Positions 44,482 through 53,646 of a stretch of DNA of 64,000 bases are shown in pieces. The stretch's first letter is position 1. Each line of letters starts with the position of its first letter. This DNA comes from Sphingomonas albertensis (GTDB lineage Bacteria > Pseudomonadota > Alphaproteobacteria > Sphingomonadales > Sphingomonadaceae), in NCBI RefSeq assembly GCF_014358075.1, contig NZ_JACONT010000015.1:1-64000 (forward strand). The letters are read 5' to 3'. The notes beneath the pieces were generated by a model that made no database searches, was not told where the DNA came from, and saw only the letters and a program-made list of their open reading frames with translations. The position numbers were made by a program, and so were the translations under genes.

Positions 44482-45306
44482 ATGTCGATCGCCACCAACG
44501 CCCCCAAGTCCTTGAACTGGCAACAGCCTTTGCCCGGGCTGCGGGTCGTCAAACGTGGCGACGTGCCGATCACGCGCGTCCAAATCTATGGTCAGCGGTG
44601 CAGCGGGACCAACCTCGTGACGCGCGCGATCGAGGCGAACATGCCCGGCGTCGCGATCACCGAGGCGTTCGGGTTCAAGCATTGGTTCGTACCGCCGCAG
44701 ACGCTGTTCGTGAAGGATACGCTGGTGCTGGTGGTGGCGCGCGATGCATATGACTGGGCGCGCAGCCTGCACCGCCAGCCGTGGCACGCGCATCCGGAAC
44801 TGAAGGCCAAGCCGTTCGACGCGTTCATCCGCAGCGACTGGCACAGCTATTGGGACGATCATTTCGGGCATATCGAGCCCGGCCACCCGATGCACGGCGA
44901 CGAGATGCTGCACGAGCGCAATCCAGAGACCGGCGAACGTTTCGCCAATTGCATCGCCAAGCGGACCGCCAAGCTGCGCCACTGGTCGTCGCTGACGAAC
45001 CGTACGCACAACGTCGCATTGCTGGGCTATGACGCGTTCGCGCGCGATCCGGCCGCGTTCGTGACGGCGCTGGCGGCGGTGGCGGAAATCGAGCGGCGCG
45101 AGCCGTTCGTGCCGATCACCAGCTACAAGGGGCAAGGCCATGCGCCCTACGTGCCGACCGCGTATCCCGATCTGGCGGCGGAGGATGCGGCGCATATCGC
45201 CGCTTGGCTCGATCCCGAGGTCGAGGCGGCATTCGGGTTGAGCGCCGACTATGCTGATCGACATCAATCGCCTTCGCGCGCGGCTCCGGTACAGCAATCG
45301 GCATGA
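44482..45306 (+). CDS. P-loop sulfotransferase-like protein
   Basis: 274 residues. A P-loop-like segment IYGQRCSGTNLVTRAI (residues 35-50) followed by VVARDAYDWARSLHRQPWHAH and DPAAFVTAL resembles the PAPS-binding region and following helices of small sulfotransferase-like proteins (GERxSGTN type) found in capsule and surface-glycan clusters. No signal peptide. Its ATGA stop/start overlap with the next glycosyltransferase implies a joint role, for instance in modifying a surface sugar. Sulfate transfer itself is not proven by the motif. Confidence 0.75.
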   Translation: MSIATNAPKSLNWQQPLPGLRVVKRGDVPITRVQIYGQRCSGTNLVTRAIEANMPGVAITEAFGFKHWFVPPQTLFVKDTLVLVVARDAYDWARSLHRQPWHAHPELKAKPFDAFIRSDWHSYWDDHFGHIEPGHPMHGDEMLHERNPETGERFANCIAKRTAKLRHWSSLTNRTHNVALLGYDAFARDPAAFVTALAAVAEIERREPFVPITSYKGQGHAPYVPTAYPDLAAEDAAHIAAWLDPEVEAAFGLSADYADRHQSPSRAAPVQQSA

Positions 45307-46403
45307 GCCAACCGATCACGTTCTTCATCCATCACCAGGGTCGCGGGCATGCCAACCGCGCGATGGCGATCATCCGCGAACTTCCGCCCGAGCGCGCGGT
45401 GACGATCCTGACCGCCAAGCCGTCGCTGTTCGACGGCTTCGAGCGGCCGATCACGATCGCCGCGCTGCCCGACATGATCGGCGCGCCGGTGCCGACCCCG
45501 GGGCTGTTCGCACAGGCGACCCCCGAGGTGATGCATTGCGTTCCGCTCGGGGTGTCGAAGACGCGGGCGACGATGCGGACGATCATTGACCATCTCGACG
45601 ACGTCGATCCGGCGCTGTTCGTGGTCGACGTGTCCGCGGAGATCGCCTTGCTCGCGCGGATCGCCAGCGTCCCCGCGATCAGCATCCGGATGCACGGCGA
45701 CCGGCTCGATCCGGGGCATCTTGGCGCGTATCAGGCGAGCGTCGGCCTGCTCGCGCCCTTCGGCGAAGCGCTCGAGCAGGGCGACACGCCGGACTGGGTC
45801 CGCGCGAAGACGTGTTACGCGGGGGGCCTCTGCACAACCGTCGACCCCGTCCCGACCAAGGCCGAAGCGCGCGCCAAACTCGGCCTTCATCCGGACCAGG
45901 AGATCGTCGTCGTACTGACGGGTGGCGGCGGGGCGGGCACCCCGTATGCGCCGCTGACGATGGCCGCGCGGGCAGTGCCGGACGCGCTATGGCTGGTGCT
46001 GGGGCCGGTCCACCGCGAGGGACACGAGACCGATTTCGGCAATCTGGTCGAGCTGGGCTGGGTACCGGGGGTGACCGACCACATCGCCGCGGCGGACGTG
46101 GTGATCGCCTCGGCCGGCGATAACACGGTGCATGAGATCGCGCGGGTCGGGCGGCCGTATGTCTGCGCGCCCGAGTGGCGGTATTTCGGCGAGCAGACGC
46201 GCAAAGCGGAACGGCTGGCCGAGCTTGGGGCGGCGGTTGCGCTGCCGGCGTGGCCCGGGGCGCTGGCGCCGTGGCGGGGGATTTTGGACGCGGCGAAGGC
46301 GCTCGATCCCGAGGCGCTGGCCGGGTTGTATGACGACGACGCGGCGAAGGTCGCGGCGGCGTATCTGGAAGAGCTGGCGGTTTCTCTCTGGGCGGCGGGA
46401 TAA
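45303..46403 (+). CDS. GT-B glycosyltransferase (GT28/GT1-like)
   Basis: 366 residues. The N-terminus FFIHHQGRGHANRAMAIIREL has the GxGHxxR motif of GT28/MurG-like enzymes; the C-terminal donor-binding part has VLTGGGGAGTP, WVPGVTDHIAAADVVIASAGDNTVHEIARVGRPYVCAPEWRYFGEQTRKAERL, a nucleotide-sugar binding pattern. Donor and acceptor are unknown. No membrane spans. Translation is probably coupled to the upstream sulfotransferase-like gene. Confidence 0.88.
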   Translation: MSQPITFFIHHQGRGHANRAMAIIRELPPERAVTILTAKPSLFDGFERPITIAALPDMIGAPVPTPGLFAQATPEVMHCVPLGVSKTRATMRTIIDHLDDVDPALFVVDVSAEIALLARIASVPAISIRMHGDRLDPGHLGAYQASVGLLAPFGEALEQGDTPDWVRAKTCYAGGLCTTVDPVPTKAEARAKLGLHPDQEIVVVLTGGGGAGTPYAPLTMAARAVPDALWLVLGPVHREGHETDFGNLVELGWVPGVTDHIAAADVVIASAGDNTVHEIARVGRPYVCAPEWRYFGEQTRKAERLAELGAAVALPAWPGALAPWRGILDAAKALDPEALAGLYDDDAAKVAAAYLEELAVSLWAAG

Positions 46404-46421
46404 GCGCGCTCCGGGTAGACG

Positions 46422-46538
46422 ATCCTCCACCGGCAGGTGAGGTGCCGCCGAAGGTGACGGAAGGGGAGGACACGGAGCAGAGTTTGTCGCTAACCGCCCC
46501 CTTCGTCTGGCAAGCAGCGAAGCAACGCACACCTCGCC
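46422..46538. repeat. Dispersed palindromic repeat, family A (degenerate copy 4)
   Basis: Starts GATCCTCCACCGGCAGGTGA and contains the family block gccgaaggtgacggaaggggaggacac; its right half is decayed (cttcgtctggcaagcagcga). It fills the space between the convergent GT28-like and GT2 genes. Confidence 0.7.
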
Positions 46539-47396
46539 TCAGCTGAACAGCGTCTCCGGCGGCATCCTCGAAGCAGCGACCTCCCCCGCGGTAGGCCCTC
46601 GCAACACGGTAATCGTATCCGCATCCCAGGCGATCAGCCCACGCTCGGCAAACTGCCCCAGCCAATAGTCCATGCACCACCGCCCCCAGGTCGCACGAAA
46701 CAGCCGGGCGTTGCGGACGATCGCGTCGAAATGCTGGTATGCGGGGGTGTGGACGACGTGATGCTGGTGATAGGCGCGGGCGCCACCGATCCACCACATC
46801 TGTATGCCGGCACGCTCCAGCCGCGCGGCGAAGTCGGTTTCCTCGCCGCCATAGCCGACATAACGCTCGTCCATGCCCCCTGCCCGCGCCCAGTCCGCAG
46901 CGGAGAGCGCGAACGACAGGCCCCAGAGTTCGCCGTGGCTTGGCGTCGGCCGGACTTCGTCGATCGCAATCGGCGGCTTGGCGGGGTGGCGCACGCCGAT
47001 CCGGTCGAGTGCATCGATGTCGATTGCGCCATCGATCGCCCCCGCCGGGAGGTACAGCACCTCGCCGAGCCGAATGCCGCCCGGCCAGCCTGCCGTCTCG
47101 GCGTAGCGCGCGACCAAGGTCGGCGACGGCACGCAATCGACGTCGAGGAAGATCAACTGCTCGCCGATCGCCGTCGCCGCGGCACGGTTGCGGGCAGCGG
47201 CCAATGGCATCTCGTCGCCCTCGACGAACACCGTACGCACGGGAAAATCGGTCGCCGGCAGATCGGCGTGCGGCGTGTCCTGCATATACGCGATCACCAG
47301 TTCGTCGGGCTTGCGCGTCGATGCGTTAAGCCCGGCGATCAGGTTGACGATATGCGCGCGGCGGCCGCGGACCAGCGTCAGGACGCTGACGCTCAC
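46539..47396 (-). CDS. Family 2-like glycosyltransferase with C-terminal galactosyltransferase-type domain
   Basis: 285 residues. GT-A fold: VSVLTLVRGRRAHIVNLIAGL at the start, the DxD metal motif in LIFLDVDCVPSP, and the C-terminal ..GLSFALSAADWARAGGMDERYVGYGGEETDFAARL, the glyco_transf_7C-like acceptor loop (ED motif as EETD). Soluble, no membrane helices. Its ATG overlaps the stop of the sucrose-phosphate synthase gene, so it is co-expressed with it; it may extend a sucrose- or glycoside-type product. Confidence 0.9.
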   Translation of the reverse strand: MSVSVLTLVRGRRAHIVNLIAGLNASTRKPDELVIAYMQDTPHADLPATDFPVRTVFVEGDEMPLAAARNRAAATAIGEQLIFLDVDCVPSPTLVARYAETAGWPGGIRLGEVLYLPAGAIDGAIDIDALDRIGVRHPAKPPIAIDEVRPTPSHGELWGLSFALSAADWARAGGMDERYVGYGGEETDFAARLERAGIQMWWIGGARAYHQHHVVHTPAYQHFDAIVRNARLFRATWGRWCMDYWLGQFAERGLIAWDADTITVLRGPTAGEVAASRMPPETLFS

Positions 47397-49498
47397 GACG
47401 CCTGCTTGATCCGTTCGCCGTGTGCGGCCGCGGCGCGGAAATACGCCACGCCTTCGATCACGCCACGGGCATGGTGGCCGACCGCGACATAGCCGTGCGC
47501 AAGGTCCGCGCGCGTGCCGAGGCCGTCGGAATAATTCGCGACGATGATCGCGTGACTGGACGAACGCAGCATCTCGATATCGTTGCCGCTATCGCCCGCC
47601 ACGATCACCTGGCGCGGTTCGAGACCGAGGCGGCGGCGGACATGCTCGACCGCAGTGCCCTTCGACGCGGCGTGCGGCAGGACGTCGAGATAGCGGCCAT
47701 GACTCTGGATGATCGAGCAGCTATGGCCATGCTCCGCCAGCAGCGCGCGGACGCGCTCGGCCGCCGCCATGTCGCCGTCCGCGAAATAGCTGAGCTTGAA
47801 CCGACGCTGCTCGAGCGGGCTTTGCGGGGTCAGCCCCGCATATTGCCCGATCAACGCGGCGACTGCCTCGCGGTCCCAGCCCGCGGCGATGATCCCATCC
47901 CATTCGGTGTCGCGATCGTACACCGCGCCGCGCACCGTCCGGTAATAGATCTCCGAGCCGACCGACGTGATCAGGATCTCGGGGCGTGGCGCGTCGTGCT
48001 GGCCGAGCACCGCCATCGCACTGTGGAAGCTGCGCCCGGTGGCAATCGCGAAGGCGACGTCGGTCTGCGCCTCGTGCCAGGCCGCGAAGTCGCCGACACC
48101 CTGCGCGCAGCCGATCAGCGTACCGTCGATGTCGGACACCAACAGCAACGCCGTGTCACGCTCGGCGACCGGTGGTGCGGAGGCACCGATGACCTCTTCG
48201 AGCAGCCCGACATAAAGCTGCACGTGACGGTCCCAGTCGTACGCCCGGATCGCGACCGACCCCGCCGCCGAATAGCGCGACCAAAGCGCGGGATCGTCAA
48301 GGATCTTCAGGATCGCATCGGTGATCGCGGTCGACGAGCGCGGGTCGACGAGGATGCCGTTGCCGCATGTCTCGACGATGTCGTTCGGACCGCCGCTGTC
48401 GGTCGCGACCACCGGCAGGCCGCTCGCCGCGGCTTCGAGTAGGGTGAGCCCGAACGGTTCGTTGAGCGCCGGGTTGACGAAGATACCACGTCGAGTGCGA
48501 GCGTAGGCATAAACAGCGGCGATATCGTCGGGGCGATGCTGCTTGGGATAGGCGACCTTGCCGTACAGGTCGTAGCGGTCGATCAATTGCAGCAGTTCGG
48601 CGATGTTGTCGCGAATCTCCGGCTCCAGCGTCGCACTATCGTCGCGCGTACCCGCCAGGATCACAAGATTCGCCGCGGCCTGTAACGCGGGCGAGCTGCC
48701 ATAGGCGTGGACGAGCGCGGCGAGGTTCTTCTTGGTCACAGGCCGCGCGATGGCGAGGATCACCGGCTTGGAAGTATCATCGAGGAACCGGTCGATCAAC
48801 GCATCGACGCGCGTGTCCGTGTGGCAGTTCGCGAACTGCTTTAGGTCGCTGCCGGGGGAAAACACGCGGATCCTGCCGGGATCGTAGTTCGCATAATCGG
48901 CGTACTGGACCTCGGCCTCGTCACGCGAAGACGCGATGATCGCGGCAGCGCCGGCGATCGCCTCTTCCTCGATCGCGATGCGGCGATCGAGCCCGGCGGT
49001 CTCCGCACAGTCGCGGTCGAACGCGGCCAGCTTTACGCGGCCCAACGAGTGCGCGGTGAAGACATACGGTATGCCGGTACGTGCCGAGACACGCGCCGCG
49101 ATCAGCCCGGCATCGGCATAATGTGCGTGCATGACATCGGGCGCCTGGTCGAGCGTGCCGATGTGCGCGACCAACGCCTCGACCAGGCTGTCATGCTCGG
49201 TCCACAGGTCTTCCTTGACCAGATACGCATCGGACGCGGTGGGCAGGCGGACAATTCGCGTGGTGCCGTCGATCGTCTCGACGGGCTCGGCATAGCATTC
49301 GGCATAGACGGCGTGGCGGAAGGCGCGGGTGACGATTTCCATCCGGTCGATCGCCGGATTGCGACCGCTGGCGGCGACCAGATCGAGCAGATAGCGGATA
49401 TGGCCACCGGTATCGGCGGTGATTCCGTATTCAACGTCGGTTGCGCGTAAACATCCCTGCAACGCGATATGAAGTACGAACACCCTTCCCCCGTTCAT
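47393..49498 (-). CDS. Bifunctional sucrose-phosphate synthase / sucrose-phosphatase-like protein
   Basis: 701 residues. Residues about 1-440 are a GT4 glycosyltransferase of the sucrose(-phosphate) synthase type: VLHIALQGCLRA, EYGITADTGGHIRYLLDL, HAHYADAG, FTAHSLGRVK and the donor site NPALNEPFGLTLLEAAASGLPVVATDSGGP. Residues about 465-690 are a HAD-IIB phosphatase with VSDIDGTLIG and GDSGNDIEML. Expected activity: UDP- or ADP-glucose plus fructose 6-phosphate to sucrose phosphate to sucrose, a compatible solute. Start ATG 49498; TTG 49513 is an alternative. It heads a two-gene leftward unit with the GT2 enzyme. Confidence 0.92.
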   Translation of the reverse strand: MNGGRVFVLHIALQGCLRATDVEYGITADTGGHIRYLLDLVAASGRNPAIDRMEIVTRAFRHAVYAECYAEPVETIDGTTRIVRLPTASDAYLVKEDLWTEHDSLVEALVAHIGTLDQAPDVMHAHYADAGLIAARVSARTGIPYVFTAHSLGRVKLAAFDRDCAETAGLDRRIAIEEEAIAGAAAIIASSRDEAEVQYADYANYDPGRIRVFSPGSDLKQFANCHTDTRVDALIDRFLDDTSKPVILAIARPVTKKNLAALVHAYGSSPALQAAANLVILAGTRDDSATLEPEIRDNIAELLQLIDRYDLYGKVAYPKQHRPDDIAAVYAYARTRRGIFVNPALNEPFGLTLLEAAASGLPVVATDSGGPNDIVETCGNGILVDPRSSTAITDAILKILDDPALWSRYSAAGSVAIRAYDWDRHVQLYVGLLEEVIGASAPPVAERDTALLLVSDIDGTLIGCAQGVGDFAAWHEAQTDVAFAIATGRSFHSAMAVLGQHDAPRPEILITSVGSEIYYRTVRGAVYDRDTEWDGIIAAGWDREAVAALIGQYAGLTPQSPLEQRRFKLSYFADGDMAAAERVRALLAEHGHSCSIIQSHGRYLDVLPHAASKGTAVEHVRRRLGLEPRQVIVAGDSGNDIEMLRSSSHAIIVANYSDGLGTRADLAHGYVAVGHHARGVIEGVAYFRAAAAHGERIKQAS

Positions 49499-49624
49499 CT
49501 GCGATTCACCCAAGGAACCCCCCGCGGGGTTGCCGAGTTCCGGGCAGATGACCCTCGAAACCCTTGTATTGACGCAGATTAGTACGTTCTATTCGGCGCA
49601 CCGTTCGTTTTGCGACAGTGCATC

Positions 49625-50857
49625 GTGAGGATCGCTTTACTCACCTGGGCCTATCCCCCTGAAAAAAGCGGACTTACGCGCGCAGCTCGGGAGATTGCGC
49701 AATCGCTGGCGGATGCTGGCAACGACGTATGCGTATTCACGATGGATCGACGCGAAGACAGCCGCGACGGCCGGGTTTCGGTGATCGGCTGCGGCCTGCC
49801 TGAGGAGTCCTTCGCCGCCGGGCTGCGGAAGGTGGCGGGGATCGGACATCTCGTTGCACCGTTCGCGTTCCGTCAAGCGGTGGCGCGCGAGCATCGCCGC
49901 GCACCGTTCGATATTGTCGAGGCGACCAACTGGTACGCACCCGGTCTGGCGATCGCGCTGACCGGCCCAGCGCCGCTGGTGACGCGCAACTCGACCCCGG
50001 CGGCTACCTCGGCCGAGACCGTGACGAGCCTGCGCGACCGGTTCGATCGCCGCGCCGCCATGCTGGCGGAACGCATCGCCGCGCGCTTTAGCAAGGCGCT
50101 GATCTCGAACACGCAGCTTCACGGCGACAAGATCGCGGATTTGTACGGCGTCGCGGCGCCTAGCGAAGGCCCGCGGCACGCGGTGATTGGCCTGAGCCTG
50201 CCGCCCGAGATCGTCGCACGCGGCTCTGCGGCGACCTACCCGCTTGGCGAACCGATAGACCTGCTGTTCGTCGGCCGCGACGAGCATCGCAAGGGCTTCG
50301 ACGCGTTGATCATGGCGCTGCGCATTCTGTCGCGCCGCGCGGATGCCGGGATGCGCGACTTCCGGCTGACGATCGTCGGCGTACGTGCGGAAGAGGTCGG
50401 CGCGATCCCGGCGTCGGCGCGCGCGCGGCTGACCTGCCACCACCGCGTCGACGAAGCGGCGCTGCATGACCTGATGGAGACTGCGCACGTGATCGTCGCG
50501 CCGTCGCGGTACGAGAGTTTCGGGCTGGTGTATCAGGAGGCGATGATGTTCGGCCGCCCCGTCGTCGCCTGCGCGGAAGACCCCAGCGCCCGGCTGTTCA
50601 TTGGGGAGAGCGGTGCCGGATTGCTGGCGAAGACCTGCACCGGCGACGATCTGGCGACGCAGATCCAGCGGCTGATCGAGGATCCGGCATTGCGCGCGCA
50701 TTACGCAGCCGCAAGCCGCCGGGCTGCCGGAATGTTCACGCGCGACACGCTCGCTGAGCAGACGGCCGCGGTCTACCGCACCGCCACGGGGTCGAAGGGG
50801 GCGAGCAGCAACGCCTCGTCCTCGGGCCTTCCGGCACCGGTCGACATGGCCTCGTAG
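49625..50857 (+). CDS. GT4-family glycosyltransferase
   Basis: 410 residues from the GTG at 49625 (VRIALLTWAYPPEKSGLTRAAREIA, the normal family opening); TTG 49610 is an alternative. Donor domain: LLFVGRDEHRKGFDALI and APSRYESFGLVYQEAMMFGRPVVA (E-x7-E). Soluble GT-B enzyme. It is divergent from the sucrose-phosphate synthase gene (126 bases between starts) and its last 85 bases overlap the convergent Zn-ribbon glycosyltransferase gene. Substrate unknown. Confidence 0.88.
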   Translation: MRIALLTWAYPPEKSGLTRAAREIAQSLADAGNDVCVFTMDRREDSRDGRVSVIGCGLPEESFAAGLRKVAGIGHLVAPFAFRQAVAREHRRAPFDIVEATNWYAPGLAIALTGPAPLVTRNSTPAATSAETVTSLRDRFDRRAAMLAERIAARFSKALISNTQLHGDKIADLYGVAAPSEGPRHAVIGLSLPPEIVARGSAATYPLGEPIDLLFVGRDEHRKGFDALIMALRILSRRADAGMRDFRLTIVGVRAEEVGAIPASARARLTCHHRVDEAALHDLMETAHVIVAPSRYESFGLVYQEAMMFGRPVVACAEDPSARLFIGESGAGLLAKTCTGDDLATQIQRLIEDPALRAHYAAASRRAAGMFTRDTLAEQTAAVYRTATGSKGASSNASSSGLPAPVDMAS

Positions 50858-51720
50858 ATCCGCGTCCGCTCGCGCACCCGCTCGCCATCGAGCCGGTGGT
50901 CGAGCGTGCCGACCAGCGCCAGCGAACTCTCGACGAACGGTACGACCGGGCGCTCATGGACTCGGCCGGCAAAGCGCATGTCGCTGCGATTAAGGCGGTA
51001 CTGGATGTCCGGGTAGGACGCAGACTGCACGCCGTCGACGAGGTTTCGGCGCGTAAGGCCAAGCGAGCGCAACCCGTCGCGGTCCGCCGCCGCGACCAGC
51101 CAGCCCAGCGCGTCGAGCAAGGCAGCATCGGGACGCTCGTCGGTGTCGATCTGTAATATCCAGCGGGTCCGCATCATGTCCTGGAGGCGGTTGCGTTGCG
51201 CGGCAAAATCGCCTGCCAGCGGGTGGTGGGCAACCTCGATCCACGGGATCTGCGCGGCAAGCCCGCCTGCTTCGTCCGCCGTGCCGTCGAGAAGCACGAC
51301 GATCCGGGCAAATGCGTGGCGATAGGCGTTCGCGATCTCTACGATATCGGCCGCGTCGGCTGCGCGCGCCATGATGCCGAGCCCTATCTTGTGGGGCTCG
51401 GTTTTCGCCCGGGTAGAATGGGCTCGGGCGGGACTATAATCCGGCGGGAACCGTGCATCGCCTTCGACATGTGCGATGGGCGCGACCTCGAACCCGAAGC
51501 GCCATGCCGCGTTGCGCAAACCCGCCGGGTCGAGCGTCCACCGCTCGGCCGGGTCGAGCTTCAGATCGACGATGCCGCTTTCGAGCCGTGCGACGATGTC
51601 GCGTGACACTGCGCCAAGCTCGTTCAAGTCGCGCACGAGCAGCCGGCAATGGCTACACTCGGACCAGTCGTCGCGCGCGAGCCAGTCCCAGTTTCCGCAG
51701 ATCGAGCATCGCAATCGCAT
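50773..51720 (-). CDS. Zinc-ribbon plus GT-A glycosyltransferase-like protein
   Basis: 315 residues. The first 25 residues hold two CxxC knuckles (Cys5-Cys8 and Cys22-Cys25), a zinc ribbon. The rest resembles a GT2-type transferase: LGIMARAADAADIVEIANAYRHAFARIVVLLDG, the metal motif in LQIDTDERPD and a late RFAGRVHERP, HRLDG. The combination is unusual; such ribbons occur on methyltransferases of surface sugar clusters more often than on GT-A enzymes. The C-terminal 28 codons overlap the convergent GT4 gene. ATG 51720 directly precedes the first knuckle. Confidence 0.8.
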   Translation of the reverse strand: MRLRCSICGNWDWLARDDWSECSHCRLLVRDLNELGAVSRDIVARLESGIVDLKLDPAERWTLDPAGLRNAAWRFGFEVAPIAHVEGDARFPPDYSPARAHSTRAKTEPHKIGLGIMARAADAADIVEIANAYRHAFARIVVLLDGTADEAGGLAAQIPWIEVAHHPLAGDFAAQRNRLQDMMRTRWILQIDTDERPDAALLDALGWLVAAADRDGLRSLGLTRRNLVDGVQSASYPDIQYRLNRSDMRFAGRVHERPVVPFVESSLALVGTLDHRLDGERVRERTRIYEAMSTGAGRPEDEALLLAPFDPVAVR

Positions 51721-51794
51721 GGGTCCGGCAACCCGCGGCGTGCGCGCGTGGTTCCCATGCCGCTCTCCGGCACTTGGCCTTTTCCGACTTACCG

Positions 51795-51878
51795 CCGTCA
51801 TCCTGACGAAAGTCAGGACCCAGAGTAACGAGCGCCGTCCTGCACGGCTCTGGGTCCTGACTTTCGTCAGGATGACGG
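51795..51878. repeat. Inverted repeat, family E, with perfect 31-bp arms
   Basis: The left arm 51795-51825 (starting CCGTCATCCTGACGAAAGTC) and right arm 51848-51878 are exact complements over 31 bases, separated by 22 bases. It sits between the start of the Zn-ribbon glycosyltransferase gene and the end of the PiT transporter gene. Long perfect arms suggest a recent or conserved insertion. Confidence 0.9.
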
Positions 51879-51886
51879 GAGTAGTT

Positions 51887-53557
51887 TCAATACCCCAGCG
51901 AATGCGCGAGTGTCAGCAGCAGCCAGTACAGCCCGCCCGACAACAGCATCGCCACCGGCAGCGTCATCACCCAGGCCAGCGCCATGTTCATGACCGTGCG
52001 CCGCTGCAGCCCGGCGCCATTGGCGACGCTCGCACCCGCAACGCCCGACGACAGGATATGCGTGGTCGACACCGGCATGCCGAAATTCACCGCCAGCAGG
52101 ATCGTCGCCGCCGCAACCAGTTCGGCCGACGCGCCCATGCCGTAGGTCAGGTGCGTCTTGCCGATCCGCTCGCCCACGGTGACGACGATCCGCTTCCACC
52201 CAACCATCGTCCCGAGGCCCAGCGCGAGCGCGACGGTGATCTTCACCCAGGTCGGGATATAGCGCGTGCCCTGCTCCAGCTTGCCGCCATAGTCCTTCAG
52301 CGTGGTGATCTCCTGCGCGGTGAAGCGGCCCTGCGCGGCCTTGTCGGCGGCGATCAACTTGGTCGTATCGAGCACGAGATACATGTCGTTGCGCAGGTTC
52401 GGCGTCGCCGCCGCCGGCACCTTGCCGAGCGAGCCATAGCCCGCGATCCGGCTCGACACGTCGTCCGACAGCGTCGCCAGCGCGCCGTACACGACCGGGT
52501 CCGCGACACGCTTCGATTTCAGCGCCTGCGTCACCGTCGTGCGCGCCGCGCCGACCGTGGCGGGGGCGCCGTTGGCATGCGCGACATAGGCCGCCGACGC
52601 CGCCTGCGCCGCCTGGACGAAGGCGGGCGTCGCGCTCTCGGGCATCGTCCGGTTGAGCGCATAGGCGGTCGGCGCGCAGCCGATCAGGATGAGCATGATC
52701 AGACCCATCCCTTTCTGCCCGTCGTTGCTGCCATGCGCGAAGCTGACCGCGGTGCAGGTGCCGATCAGCAGCGCGCGAATGCCGCGCGGCGGCGGAGTCT
52801 GGCCCTCGGGTGCCTCGTACAGTTTCTTGTCGCGGAGGAACCGCTTCATCACGAGCAGCAGCAGCAGTGCGCCGACGAAGCCGACGACCGGGCTGAACGC
52901 GAGCGCGGAGAGGACTTTCCAGACCTGCGCCATGTCGACGCCCGACGTGCCGTCCGCCCCACCGCCGCTGATGAGTTGGTTGGCGAGGCCGACGCCCAGG
53001 ATCGAGCCGATCAGCGCGTGGCTCGACGAATTGGGGAGCCCGACCGCCCAGGTCGCGAGATTCCACACGATCGCCGCCAGCAGCAGTGCGAAGATCATCG
53101 CGAACCCGCCGACGCTGCCGACGTTGAGGATCAGGTCGACCGGCAGCAATGTGACGATTGAATACGCCACCGCGCCCGACGACAGCATCACGCCGAGGAA
53201 GTTGAAGAACCCCGACCACACGACCGCGAGCGGCGCGGGCATCGAATGCGTGTAGATGACGGTGGCGACCGCGTTGGCGGTATCGTGGAAGCCGTTCACG
53301 AACTCGAACCCGAGTGCGATCAGCAGCGCGAGCGCGAGGAACGCGAATGCCCCGCCCGCCAGGCTTTCGCCGACCTGCGCGGTGTCGAAGGCGATGCTGA
53401 ACCCGGCATAGGCGAGCCCACCGATCAACACGGCGAGGAACAGCCAGCGCCCCGCGGGATGCAGCGAATGATCGAGCTTGGGACCAGTGTGCGGCACCGA
53501 CGCCGCAGCGCTCGAATCAGCCGTTAGCGCGTCGGGTGCAAATGTGGAGGTTGCCAT
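51887..53557 (-). CDS. pit: Inorganic phosphate transporter, PiT family
   Basis: 556 residues with about ten to twelve membrane helices. The two family signatures are seen: FEFVNGFHDTANAVATVIYT near the N-terminus and GMGASAELVAAATILLAVNFGMPVSTTHILSSGVAG near the C-terminus; a third, VGLPNSSSHALIGSILGVGLANQ, lies between. A soluble insert of about 130 residues (about 290-410) separates the halves, as in other large proteobacterial PiT proteins. Low-affinity metal-phosphate/H+ symport is expected. No DUF47 partner gene is adjacent. Confidence 0.94.
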   Translation of the reverse strand: MATSTFAPDALTADSSAAASVPHTGPKLDHSLHPAGRWLFLAVLIGGLAYAGFSIAFDTAQVGESLAGGAFAFLALALLIALGFEFVNGFHDTANAVATVIYTHSMPAPLAVVWSGFFNFLGVMLSSGAVAYSIVTLLPVDLILNVGSVGGFAMIFALLLAAIVWNLATWAVGLPNSSSHALIGSILGVGLANQLISGGGADGTSGVDMAQVWKVLSALAFSPVVGFVGALLLLLVMKRFLRDKKLYEAPEGQTPPPRGIRALLIGTCTAVSFAHGSNDGQKGMGLIMLILIGCAPTAYALNRTMPESATPAFVQAAQAASAAYVAHANGAPATVGAARTTVTQALKSKRVADPVVYGALATLSDDVSSRIAGYGSLGKVPAAATPNLRNDMYLVLDTTKLIAADKAAQGRFTAQEITTLKDYGGKLEQGTRYIPTWVKITVALALGLGTMVGWKRIVVTVGERIGKTHLTYGMGASAELVAAATILLAVNFGMPVSTTHILSSGVAGASVANGAGLQRRTVMNMALAWVMTLPVAMLLSGGLYWLLLTLAHSLGY

Positions 53558-53646
53558 GGGAATGTGCAGTCGGCCCTTACGATGACAATCTTATGACAGA
53601 CGCAGATCAGGCGATGGCTCGGCCTGACTTGGAAGGCGCCTTACCG

